64,000 bases of DNA, taken from contig JAHLAX010000033.1 of the NCBI GenBank assembly GCA_020625875.1, positions 1 to 64,000 on the forward strand. Reading direction: 5' to 3'. Both the position numbers and the translations under genes were made by a program. Below, piece after piece: positions 8,363 through 16,081 of this stretch. The notes below the pieces were generated by a model. That model was not told where the DNA came from, ran no database searches, and worked only from the letters and a program-made list of their open reading frames with translations. The stretch's first letter is position 1, and every line of letters begins with the position of its first letter. The DNA is from a bacterium (lineage in GTDB: Bacteria > Bacillota > Clostridia > Oscillospirales > Acutalibacteraceae).

Positions 8363-9052
8363 TTATCGTACGAGCATCGGCATAAAGCCGAGCGCGTCGC
8401 AGGAAATAAGCTTAAATTTTATTCCTTTATATTCACCGTTAAAGGCGTTTTTAATGAGGTTTTGTCCGTGAATATGACCGTAATAGCACTTTTTCACATT
8501 ATACTCAAGCAGGATTTCTATAATATCACTTTGAATCTGCGAACCGAATATCGGCGGGTAATGCAAAAAAGCGACAGGTTCTTTGCCTGATTCCTTAGCG
8601 GATTCGAGCGACATTCTCAGCCGTCCGCACTCTCGCACCAAAATCTTTTTATCTTCATCTGTTTCGCTGTCGAGCGTCCAGCCGCGTGTACCGCATATTG
8701 CATATTCATCTACAACAAAACAGTTGTTGAACAATACTTTAATAGACTCAAAACTATGCTCAGATAATGTTCGGTCAATTTTGCTGACTGTATCCCACCA
8801 ATAATCGTGGTTGCCTTTTAAGAATATCTTTTCGCCTGGAAGCGAATCGATAAACTCAAAGTCCTTATAGGTTTCACTAAGCTTCATTGCCCAGGAAATA
8901 TCGCCCGCGATTACAACAGTATCATCATCAGAAATCAGCTTGCGCCAATTATCAGATAATCGGTCTACATAATTATCCCAACCGTGAAAAACATCCATTG
9001 GCTTGTCTGTACCAAGCGACAAATGCAAATCTGCAATTGCAAAAAGTGACAT
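8363..9052 (-). CDS. Calcineurin-like metallophosphoesterase
   Basis: Two-metal phosphoesterase of unknown substrate. The metal-binding motifs are in order: ADLHLS (D and H, residues 7-12), GDISW, KGNHDYWW (GNHD box), FLHYPP and YYGHIHGQN (GHxH box). 229 residues, a single catalytic domain with no signal peptide, so cytosolic. Its ATG directly abuts the thrC stop codon, so the two are co-transcribed and probably translationally coupled, though the link to threonine synthesis is unclear. Clostridial homologues are usually annotated only as phosphohydrolases. Confidence 0.8.
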   Translation of the reverse strand: MSLFAIADLHLSLGTDKPMDVFHGWDNYVDRLSDNWRKLISDDDTVVIAGDISWAMKLSETYKDFEFIDSLPGEKIFLKGNHDYWWDTVSKIDRTLSEHSFESIKVLFNNCFVVDEYAICGTRGWTLDSETDEDKKILVRECGRLRMSLESAKESGKEPVAFLHYPPIFGSQIQSDIIEILLEYNVKKCYYGHIHGQNLIKNAFNGEYKGIKFKLISCDALGFMPMLVR

Positions 9053-10561
9053 TTACTTTATTCCTAAGCTTTTGAGAACATAGTAAGGCATATTATCAAC
9101 CTTAACTACATCCGAGAATCTGGCTTTTTTATCTTTCAGACTTGCCAGAGGAGCGGGAATATCTACGCCAGTAATGTTATTGAGCATATCAACCATATCA
9201 AACTCGCTCTCGGGAAGCTCTTTGCCGTCATTAACAGCAGAAAGAACAGCCTTTGAGAATTTATAAGGACTGGCTGTTGACGCTATAACTGTAGGAGTTT
9301 TATCTCCTGTTTCAGTTATATATTGGTCATAAACATTGACAGCGACCGCTGTATGTGTATCACAAAGATAGCCCGCGTCCCTATACATTTTCGCGATTGT
9401 GGCTTTAGTGGCTTCATCATCACAATAGCCGCCGTAAAACGCTGTCGATACAGCGTCCTTGACCTCAGGAGTAACGGTGTATGAACCCTCGGTTTTAAGC
9501 TTAGTCATCCATTCTTTAGTAGAAATATCGCTGTCTCCCGATAGCTTATAAAGCAAACGTTCAAGATTTGACGAAACGAGAATATCCATTGAAGGTGAAA
9601 TAGTAGTATAGAACTGACGGTTCTTGTTGTATACACCTGTATTGATAAAATCAGTCAGAACATTGTTTGAATTCGAAGCGCAGATAAATTTATATATCGG
9701 AAGCCCCATACAATACGCATAATACGAAGCGAGGATATTGCCGAAATTACCTGTGGGAACAACAACATTCATCTTTTCGCCCAGTTGAATCTTACCGCTG
9801 TTTACCATTTCACAATACGCCGCGATATAATAAACAATCTGCGGAAGAAGCCTGCCCCAGTTAATTGAATTAGCGGAGCTGAACATCATATTATTCTTTT
9901 CAAGCTGTTTGGCTATTTCGGGAGTAGTAAAAATCTTTTTTACGCCCGTCTGAGCGTCATCGAAATTACCCTCAATAGCGCAGACTTTGACATTTGAACC
10001 CTCCTGCGTATTCATCTGATGCTTTTGCATCGGGCTTACGCCGTCAACGGGATAGAAGACAATAATCTTTGTATGTTCAACATCTTTAAATCCCTCTAAA
10101 GCGGCTTTGCCCGTATCGCCTGATGTAGCGACAAGAATAACAGCGTCCTTACCGTCATTTGTCTTTTTAAGGGATTTTGTAAGAAGATGCGGAAGAATCT
10201 GTAAAGCCATATCTTTAAAAGCGCATGTAGGACCGTGCCAAAGCTCAAGTATCCCTGCTTCATTACCATTATAGCTTTTAAAAGCTATAGGCGCGGGATT
10301 ATCTGAGCCGAATTTTTCTATTGTATACGCTTTTTCAACGCAATCTTTAATTTCATCTTCTGTAAAATCAGACAGATAGTCAGCAAAAACTTTCTGGGCT
10401 ATACCCTTATAATCAAGCTTTAATAAACCCTTAATTGTATTAAGGTCATACTTGGGTATTTCCTGAGGAACAAAAAGTCCGCCGTCCTTAGATATACCCT
10501 GAGCAATAGCCTGGGACGCGCTGACAACCTCTTTTTTATTTTCGGTGCTGTTGTATAACAT
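9053..10561 (-). CDS. thrC: Threonine synthase
   Basis: PLP enzyme that converts O-phosphohomoserine to threonine. 502 residues, the long form with the N-terminal segment MLYNSTENKKEVVSASQAI and KDGGLFVP. The PLP lysine is in CAFKDMALQ near 118, and the phosphate-binding loop is VATSGDTGKAAL. It is in its own transcription unit with the metallophosphoesterase behind it. No T-box leader is seen: the promoter is only about 30 nt upstream of the ATG. Confidence 0.95.
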   Translation of the reverse strand: MLYNSTENKKEVVSASQAIAQGISKDGGLFVPQEIPKYDLNTIKGLLKLDYKGIAQKVFADYLSDFTEDEIKDCVEKAYTIEKFGSDNPAPIAFKSYNGNEAGILELWHGPTCAFKDMALQILPHLLTKSLKKTNDGKDAVILVATSGDTGKAALEGFKDVEHTKIIVFYPVDGVSPMQKHQMNTQEGSNVKVCAIEGNFDDAQTGVKKIFTTPEIAKQLEKNNMMFSSANSINWGRLLPQIVYYIAAYCEMVNSGKIQLGEKMNVVVPTGNFGNILASYYAYCMGLPIYKFICASNSNNVLTDFINTGVYNKNRQFYTTISPSMDILVSSNLERLLYKLSGDSDISTKEWMTKLKTEGSYTVTPEVKDAVSTAFYGGYCDDEATKATIAKMYRDAGYLCDTHTAVAVNVYDQYITETGDKTPTVIASTASPYKFSKAVLSAVNDGKELPESEFDMVDMLNNITGVDIPAPLASLKDKKARFSDVVKVDNMPYYVLKSLGIK

Positions 10562-10586
10562 AAAATCACCCTTTCAACAACTTCTT

Positions 10587-10615
10587 ATTGTACTATAAAA
10601 CTCAGTATTTGTCAA
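10587..10615 (-). promoter_or_regulatory. Promoter of thrC
   Basis: TTGACA (10610-10615), 17-bp spacer, TACAAT (10587-10592) on the minus strand. The -10 and -35 region overlaps the stop codon of the upstream dipeptidase gene. Confidence 0.7.
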
Positions 10616-11534
10616 AGTTTTCGCAGAATTTTAATGCGTTTTTATAAAATATTTTATCGAGCAGTTCTTCGCTGTAATTGTGTTTTAAAAACATCTCATA
10701 AATATTATTCATTGAATCTATACCGTTAATATCACTCGCGAGCTCACAGCCGTCAAAATCAGCGCCAAAAGCAAGAGTGTTTTCGCCTCCAAGCGACAAA
10801 AAATGCTCCGCGTGTTTTAATATGTCAATTGAGCTTGCGGTTTTAGGTTTATTGTTCAAAAAATACTTATGAAGATTCAACCCGACAATTCCGTTTCTGC
10901 TTTTAATAATTTTAAACTGTTCATCGGTAAGATTGCGTTTTACATCGGTAATCTTTCGAGAGTTGGAGTGAGTAGCGGCAATAGGATTCTTTGAGTTTTT
11001 AACTACGTCATAAAACAGCCTGTCGCTCGCGTGAGAAACATCAATAGTAATACTATTTTTTTCAAGTTCTTTTATTACCTCGATTCCAAACGAAGTTATC
11101 CCATTAGAATGAGATACCATCGCTCCGTCGCCGAGTTCATTTCTTCCGTTCCATGTGAGCGTTACAAATTTAACATTATACTGTTTAAAAAGCTCAATGT
11201 TTTCAATATCACCAGCTAAGACAGAGGCATTCTCAACAGTAAAAATTGCGCCCTTTCCCCCGCTTCGGGTAATATCAATTATATCTTTATAGCTTTTAAT
11301 TACACGGATATTGTGATTTGCGCACTGTTCAATCAGTCGATTATAAGCGCTTTTAAACATATCTGTAGCTCTTTTACCTCTGAGTTCCTCGGGAACACAA
11401 ATAGCGTAGCACTGGATATATGGGGATAAATACTGTGATTTTAGAGGAGTAATATGAAAATCTGGATTAGAAATATCAGTTGCCTTAACAAGAGATTCAT
11501 AGATAGTATCGCAGTGTAAATCAAAATACCGCAT
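10602..11534 (-). CDS. Membrane dipeptidase family (peptidase M19)
   Basis: Zinc dipeptidase of the renal dipeptidase family, likely cleaving dipeptides, possibly D-amino-acid-containing ones. Metal and active-site motifs: DLHCDT (HxD) at the N-terminus, TVENAS (bridging Glu), DVSHAS, ATHSNSR and FGADFDG. The ORF track starts at 11600, but AGGAGGG lies 9 bp before the ATG at 11534, which gives MRYFDLHCDT, the normal family start; the upstream codons overlap yraN. That makes 310 residues. No signal peptide, so cytosolic despite the family name. It overlaps the end of yraN by 14 bp. Confidence 0.85.
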   Translation of the reverse strand: MRYFDLHCDTIYESLVKATDISNPDFHITPLKSQYLSPYIQCYAICVPEELRGKRATDMFKSAYNRLIEQCANHNIRVIKSYKDIIDITRSGGKGAIFTVENASVLAGDIENIELFKQYNVKFVTLTWNGRNELGDGAMVSHSNGITSFGIEVIKELEKNSITIDVSHASDRLFYDVVKNSKNPIAATHSNSRKITDVKRNLTDEQFKIIKSRNGIVGLNLHKYFLNNKPKTASSIDILKHAEHFLSLGGENTLAFGADFDGCELASDINGIDSMNNIYEMFLKHNYSEELLDKIFYKNALKFCENFDKY

Positions 11535-11901
11535 AATCATTACCCTCCTGTTCAAATGCTTTAGGTAAGTAGTTAATTGTAGTCTTACCTTTATAATCAA
11601 CTATTACTTCAGCAATATCATAGCGAGGCTGCTTTTTTATTTTAAACTTGTTGATATAATGTGTCGCCGCGCAAAAAATCCTGTGCTGTTTCTTTTTATC
11701 AACAGAGAGGCTTGGATTCAGCATTTGTCCCTCGGTTCGGGTTTTAACCTCGACAAAAGCAATAATTCTTCCTTTTTCAGCTATTATATCAATTTCACCT
11801 TTAATAGTTGAATAATTGGTATAAATAACTTCATACTTATTCTTTTTCAGATATTTGACTACAGCTTTTTCGCCCTTTTTGCCAAGTTCTTTAGTATTCA
11901 T
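11521..11901 (-). CDS. yraN: YraN family endonuclease-like protein (UPF0102)
   Basis: Small restriction-endonuclease-fold protein of unclear role. The core motif GEIDIIA...IAFVEVKTR (about 36-57) carries the E/D...ExK nuclease-like residues. 126 residues, typical length. It sits directly behind rnhB (stop and start meet at 11901), which is the common position of yraN in Firmicutes and points to nucleic acid maintenance. Biochemical function is not established. Confidence 0.88.
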   Translation of the reverse strand: MNTKELGKKGEKAVVKYLKKNKYEVIYTNYSTIKGEIDIIAEKGRIIAFVEVKTRTEGQMLNPSLSVDKKKQHRIFCAATHYINKFKIKKQPRYDIAEVIVDYKGKTTINYLPKAFEQEGNDYAVF

Positions 11902-12500
11902 TATTTCAGTATTTTCTTTAAAAAGCTCATCCTGTGAATCTCACAAGGACCGTATTCCAAAATAGCTTCCGTATGCGCTTTTGTACCATATCCTTTGTGT
12001 TTATCAAATCCGTACATCGGATACTTTTCGGCGTATTCATAGCATAGTCTGTCTCGGCTTACTTTCGCGAGAATCGAGGCGGCGGCTATCGACATTGATT
12101 TAGCGTCGCCCTTAACTACATACTCGCCCTGAATATCAAGCGGAGGAAAACGATTGCCGTCAATAAGCGCGTAATCAGCTTTAACGCTAAGACCTTCAAC
12201 AGCACGTTTCATAGCAAGCATAGTTGCGTTAAGAATATTCAATTCTTCTATTTCTTCAACAGTAGCGAAAGCAATAGAATAGGCTAAAACCTCATTCTTA
12301 ATCACATCAAAGAGAGCCTCGCGCTTTTTTTCGGAAAGCTTTTTAGAGTCATTAACTCCTTCGATAATTTGGTTATCTTTAAGAATAACGGCAGCGGCGC
12401 ACACAGGCCCCGCTAAAGGTCCTCTGCCCGCTTCATCTACGCCGCAGATATTTATAAAACCTTTATTCTTCGCTTCGTTTTCGTATAACAGCCAGTCCAT
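11901..12500 (-). CDS. rnhB: Ribonuclease HII
   Basis: Removes RNA from RNA-DNA hybrids and single ribonucleotides misincorporated in DNA. Signature [14 protein letters not shown] (about 20-33) holds the Asp-Glu metal ligands. Further conserved parts are [16 protein letters not shown] and [10 protein letters not shown] near 141-150. 199 residues. It follows rbgA after 3 bp, the same neighbour pair as in Bacillus (ylqF/rbgA-rnhB). Confidence 0.95.
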   Translation of the reverse strand: MDWLLYENEAKNKGFINICGVDEAGRGPLAGPVCAAAVILKDNQIIEGVNDSKKLSEKKREALFDVIKNEVLAYSIAFATVEEIEELNILNATMLAMKRAVEGLSVKADYALIDGNRFPPLDIQGEYVVKGDAKSMSIAAASILAKVSRDRLCYEYAEKYPMYGFDKHKGYGTKAHTEAILEYGPCEIHRMSFLKKILK

Positions 12501-12503
12501 ATT

Positions 12504-13373
12504 TTACTCTCCGGGATACTCCAATGTAATATTGCCGAATTTACCGTCACGATACTCGTCAAGTACCAGCGCGGCAGCTCGTTCTGTGTTAATCTCACCG
12601 CCTGAAATCAGCATTCCTCTTTTTCTGCCGATAAGCTGTAACAATTCGTAAGAATCATTATCACATAAATCATTTTCCTGCAGCTTGAATCTATCCATAA
12701 ATTGCTCGGTAGGATGTTTTTTCATTAAGTCGAGAAAATCACAGGCAAGCAATTCAATATCAAGAATATTGTCTTTAATAGCGCCTGTAAACGCAAGATT
12801 CTCCCCTACCTTCTGGTCGTCAAACTTAGGCCATAAAACTCCAGGGGTATCGAGCATTTCTAAATCTTTAGAGATTGTATACCACTGATTGCCGCGGGTA
12901 ACGCCTGGTCTGTCCTCAACTTTCGCTCTGCTCTGTTTTGAAACTCGGTTAATAAATGATGACTTACCAACGTTCGGAATACCGACAATCATAACTCTGA
13001 GAATAGGATTTTTAATACCTTTAGCTTGTTGAGCCTTGAATTTTTTATCAAGTATTTTTCTCAACGCGGGAACAAATTGATTTAAGCCCCTCCCTGTTTT
13101 ACAATCAACGGGCAAAGCTGTTATACCGTTCTCAGCGTAATATTTTACCCAGAGCGCTGTAGCGTTGCGGTCAGCTTTGTCGCATTTATTAAGTAAAACC
13201 AGCTTGGGCTTAGACTGTAACAATTCTTTTAAATCAGGATTACTGCTGCTCACAGGAATCCTGGCGTCAATTATCTCAACAACAACGTCAATCAGCTTTA
13301 ATGACGCCTGAATCTGACGTCTTGTTTTTGTCATATGCCCTGGGAACCACTGAATATTCTGTTTGTTATCCAT
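12504..13373 (-). CDS. rbgA: Ribosome biogenesis GTPase RbgA (YlqF)
   Basis: Circularly permuted GTPase acting in late 50S maturation. The motif order shows the permutation: G4 NKCDKAD comes first, then G1 GIPNVGKSSFIN, and G3 DTPGVLWP after it. The N-terminus MDNKQNIQWFPGHMTKT is the family start, so the ATG at 13373 (289 residues) is preferred. The track start is a GTG at 13406 inside the stem of the lepB terminator. The RBS before 13373 (AAGTAGGTTTT) is weak. No separate promoter is seen, so read-through from lepB is likely. Confidence 0.93.
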   Translation of the reverse strand: MDNKQNIQWFPGHMTKTRRQIQASLKLIDVVVEIIDARIPVSSSNPDLKELLQSKPKLVLLNKCDKADRNATALWVKYYAENGITALPVDCKTGRGLNQFVPALRKILDKKFKAQQAKGIKNPILRVMIVGIPNVGKSSFINRVSKQSRAKVEDRPGVTRGNQWYTISKDLEMLDTPGVLWPKFDDQKVGENLAFTGAIKDNILDIELLACDFLDLMKKHPTEQFMDRFKLQENDLCDNDSYELLQLIGRKRGMLISGGEINTERAAALVLDEYRDGKFGNITLEYPGE

Positions 13374-13394
13374 AATAAAACCTACTTTTATCCA

Positions 13395-13424
13395 ACAAAA
13401 ACCCACATAAGAATGTGGGTTTTT
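13395..13424 (-). terminator. Intrinsic terminator after lepB
   Basis: Stem ACCCACA/TGTGGGT (arms 13401-13407 and 13414-13420) followed by TTTTTGTTGG on the minus strand, four bases after the lepB stop. It is followed at once by rbgA, so it probably attenuates rather than fully stops transcription. Confidence 0.75.
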
Positions 13425-13427
13425 CGC

Positions 13428-14069
13428 TTAATATAAATATTTAATATGATTAAACGGGAACACAACCACCTGAGCCTTACCGATAATATCGTTAATATCA
13501 ATAAGACCGATTTCTTTGGAACGACTATCCAGCGAAACACCGCGGTTATCACCCATTACGAACACTTTACCCTTAGGAATAACTTTGGGAATTTCAGCGT
13601 CCTCGGCGTGAGTAAAGCCCTGAATATACGGCTCGTCAAGCACTTTGCCGTCAACCGTGACTTTACCCTTGTCAAAATCTATTGATAAGGTCTGACCTTC
13701 TGTAGCTATAACACGCTTAATAATCGGGTCAGCGTACTCAGCGCCGTGGCTTATAACAATAATATCACCATCAGATGGTGTATAGAAAAAGTTTGTGACT
13801 ATAACTTTATCCTGATGCTTAAGTGTCGGCACCATAGAAGTACCGCTTACGTCCACAAGGCGCAGGAAAAAAGTTAATATAATAACCACAATCGCGACAG
13901 CAAAAACAAGAGAATGTATCCAATCATATAGACTGGCTGTACCCTCAGATTTTTTAAGATGAATTGTACGCGGTTCTATATTGCGTTTTTTCTTCTTTTT
14001 ATTCTTTTCTTCTTTCGCGGCTCTTGAGGATGTACGTTCTTTTATAACCGCTTTTTCTTCTTTTTTCAT
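13428..14069 (-). CDS. lepB: Signal peptidase I
   Basis: Membrane-bound peptidase that removes signal peptides from Sec-exported proteins. A very basic cytosolic N-terminus (about 45 residues rich in K/R) is followed by one transmembrane helix (about 51-70), the catalytic Ser in SGTSMVPT (S78), the general-base Lys in IIKRVIA (K118) and the box GDNRGVSLDSR. 213 residues. It follows rplS across a terminator with no obvious promoter of its own. Confidence 0.95.
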   Translation of the reverse strand: MKKEEKAVIKERTSSRAAKEEKNKKKKKRNIEPRTIHLKKSEGTASLYDWIHSLVFAVAIVVIILTFFLRLVDVSGTSMVPTLKHQDKVIVTNFFYTPSDGDIIVISHGAEYADPIIKRVIATEGQTLSIDFDKGKVTVDGKVLDEPYIQGFTHAEDAEIPKVIPKGKVFVMGDNRGVSLDSRSKEIGLIDINDIIGKAQVVVFPFNHIKYLY

Positions 14070-14090
14070 AAAAACACCTTGTTAAGAAAG

Positions 14091-14114
14091 AAAGGGGCTT
14101 TAAAAAGCCCCCTT
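14091..14114 (-). terminator. Intrinsic terminator after rplS
   Basis: Stem GGGGCTTT/AAAGCCCC (14094-14101 with 14104-14111) and TTTCTTTC on the minus strand. It lies between rplS and lepB. Confidence 0.75.
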
Positions 14115-14121
14115 GATTACA

Positions 14122-14463
14122 TTAGATTTGTTCTTTAACCTTGGCAGCCTTACCTACACGATCACGGAGATAATAGAGTTTAGCTCTTCTTACCTTACCG
14201 CGGCGAACAACTTCAACCTTCCTTACGTTCGGGGAATGTACAGGAAATACTCTCTCTACACCAACACCGTACGCTACACGTCTTACTGTAAAGGTCTCGG
14301 CAACGCCTGAGCCTTTGCGCGCGATAACTGTGCCCTCAAACATCTGGATTCTTTCTCTCTGACCCTCGCGGATATTAACGGAAACCTTTACTGTGTCACC
14401 GATATGAAACACGGGGGCTTCTGCCTTTACGGAATCGGCAGCGATTGTTTTTAATGCGTCCAT
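14122..14463 (-). CDS. rplS: 50S ribosomal protein L19
   Basis: Ribosomal protein at the 30S-50S interface. 113 residues with the conserved segments [26 protein letters not shown] (first half), [13 protein letters not shown] and [23 protein letters not shown]. Expressed from its own promoter with a leader of about 118 nt, then a terminator. The RBS is TAGGAGG. Confidence 0.98.
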   Translation of the reverse strand: MDALKTIAADSVKAEAPVFHIGDTVKVSVNIREGQRERIQMFEGTVIARKGSGVAETFTVRRVAYGVGVERVFPVHSPNVRKVEVVRRGKVRRAKLYYLRDRVGKAAKVKEQI

Positions 14464-14581
14464 AATCGAACCTCCTATAAAATTTCAGATATTCGTACAA
14501 TAAATGCAGAGGACTATCCGCTTCAAATTGCGGCTAAACGCCGTTATTGAACCCCATTACATAGTAACGGTATCCAAATGC
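14464..14581 (-). promoter_or_regulatory. Structured 5' leader of rplS (candidate L19 leader)
   Basis: The 118-nt untranslated leader contains CCGTTA...TAACGG enclosing a smaller fold and a second hairpin GGCGTTTAGCC. Autoregulatory L19 leaders are known in Firmicutes, so a ribosomal-protein-binding leader is plausible. I cannot match it base by base to the known consensus. Confidence 0.4.
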
Positions 14582-14587
14582 CTAAAT

Positions 14588-14616
14588 ATAATACCACAAA
14601 CCAAAATGAAATGCAA
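14588..14616 (-). promoter_or_regulatory. Promoter of rplS
   Basis: TTGCAT (14611-14616), 17-bp spacer, TATTAT (14588-14593) on the minus strand. Confidence 0.7.
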
Positions 14617-14640
14617 GCATTTTTTTACATTAAAAGAAAA

Positions 14641-15564
14641 TTATTTACTTATATTTCTGAGCTTATTCAGATAAGAAGCAAAATACTCGGGTAATTCTGA
14701 TGTAAACTCCATATATTCACCGGTACTCGGATGAATAAAACCTATTTTTCGGGCGTGAAGACACTGACTGTCAAGACTTGTCTTTTCGTTTTTTACGCCG
14801 TATACCTTATCCCCTGACACAGGATGACCGATAAAAGCTGAATGAACGCGAATCTGGTGGGTTCTGCCTGTTTCGAGCTTGAACCTGACATAAGTATAGC
14901 CCTTAAGCCTCTCTATAACTTCATAATGAGTTACCGCGTTTTTGGAGTTTCTGTCGGTTACCGCCATACGCTTTCTGTCTGTATGATGTCTGCCGATGGG
15001 CGCGTCAATTACACCCGTATCATTTTTCAGGTTTCCAAAAACTATAGCCTCATACTCGCGTGTAAGACTGTGCTCTTTTATCTGAGCGGCAAGACTGTTA
15101 TGCGCTTTATCATTTTTAGCGACAAGTAAAAGTCCGCTTGTGTCTTTATCAATTCGGTGAACAATTCCGGGGCGCAGCACACCGTTGATACCCGACAAAT
15201 TATCTTTACAATGATAAAGAAGCGCGTTTACAAGAGTGCCTGTATAATTGCCCGCGGCGGGATGAACAACCATCCCTTTAGGCTTATTAACTACAATCAA
15301 ATCATCGTCTTCGTATACAATATCGAGTGGAATATTCTCGGCTTCCGCCTCGTATTCTACAGGTTTGGGAACATTCACTTCTATCGTGTCCCCTGCTCTG
15401 AGCTTATAGTTTTTATTTATTGACTTGTTATTAACAGTAACTCCGCCGTCAACAATAAGATTAACAATCGAGGAACGAGTCATATCAGATATATTATCAG
15501 AAAGATATTTGTCTATTCTTATACCTAAACTTTGGTCATCAATAACAAAAGAATAGTTATCCAT
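14641..15564 (-). CDS. rluD: RluD-family 23S rRNA pseudouridine synthase
   Basis: Converts uridine to pseudouridine in large-subunit rRNA. N-terminal S4 RNA-binding domain (RIDKYLSDNISDMTRSSIVNLI...GGVTVNNK) and a catalytic domain with the nucleophilic Asp in HRIDKDTSGLLLVAK near 140 and GRTHQIRVH near 230. 307 residues. It overlaps lspA by 8 bp; the lspA-rluD pair is conserved in Firmicutes. Which rRNA position it modifies cannot be told from sequence alone. Confidence 0.93.
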   Translation of the reverse strand: MDNYSFVIDDQSLGIRIDKYLSDNISDMTRSSIVNLIVDGGVTVNNKSINKNYKLRAGDTIEVNVPKPVEYEAEAENIPLDIVYEDDDLIVVNKPKGMVVHPAAGNYTGTLVNALLYHCKDNLSGINGVLRPGIVHRIDKDTSGLLLVAKNDKAHNSLAAQIKEHSLTREYEAIVFGNLKNDTGVIDAPIGRHHTDRKRMAVTDRNSKNAVTHYEVIERLKGYTYVRFKLETGRTHQIRVHSAFIGHPVSGDKVYGVKNEKTSLDSQCLHARKIGFIHPSTGEYMEFTSELPEYFASYLNKLRNISK

Positions 15565-16027
15565 TTTTCTTACCTTTTTTATTCAAAAAATCTGAGAAGA
15601 ACAATAAATATATAACCATTAACACAGCGCCTATAGTAATGCAGTAATCAGCAAAATTACATACGGGCGGGAAAAAGCTTATGCTCAGATAATCTACAAC
15701 ATAACCGTAGAAAATACGGTCAATAAGATTGCCAATACCGCCGCCGATGATTAATATTGCTGATACATAAAAAAGCTTATTTTGGATATTCTTTTTGATT
15801 ATAATATAGAATAACGCGATAATTATTACGATTGTAAATACAATAAAAATCCATCTCGCGTTCGAAAGCATACCGAACGCAGCGCCTTTATTCTCAACAT
15901 ATTTAAGAGAAAAGAATCCAGGAATAATCTCAACAGAGCCGACAGGCTTCAGATTATTCATAACAAGGATTTTTATGATATAGTCAATAGCCGCGATTAA
16001 AACGGAAAAACCTAAAACAAAAAACAT
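15557..16027 (-). CDS. lspA: Lipoprotein signal peptidase (signal peptidase II)
   Basis: Aspartic membrane protease that cleaves prolipoproteins at the lipobox. 156 residues with four predicted transmembrane helices. The two catalytic Asp are in GNLIDRIFYGYVVDYL and CNFADYCITIG; a conserved KYVENKGAAFG segment lies near 48-58. A substrate candidate is encoded in this window (lipoprotein at 62.2 kb). It starts right after the ileS terminator. Confidence 0.95.
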   Translation of the reverse strand: MFFVLGFSVLIAAIDYIIKILVMNNLKPVGSVEIIPGFFSLKYVENKGAAFGMLSNARWIFIVFTIVIIIALFYIIIKKNIQNKLFYVSAILIIGGGIGNLIDRIFYGYVVDYLSISFFPPVCNFADYCITIGAVLMVIYLLFFSDFLNKKGKKNG

Positions 16028-16043
16028 TATAACACTCCGTATA

Positions 16044-16076
16044 GGAAAAATCGGTGTAGTGTGAGCTACACCGATT
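16044..16076 (-). terminator. Terminator of the miaB-to-ileS operon
   Basis: Perfect 11-bp stem AATCGGTGTAG/CTACACCGATT (16049-16059 with 16066-16076), 6-nt loop, then TTTTTCC on the minus strand; five bases after the ileS stop. Confidence 0.85.
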
Positions 16077-16081
16077 AAAAC

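Noticed and set aside
13374-13406. GTG start of rbgA at 13406
   Set aside because: The codon lies inside the lepB terminator stem and adds residues not seen in the family; MDNKQNIQWFPGHM starts at 13373.
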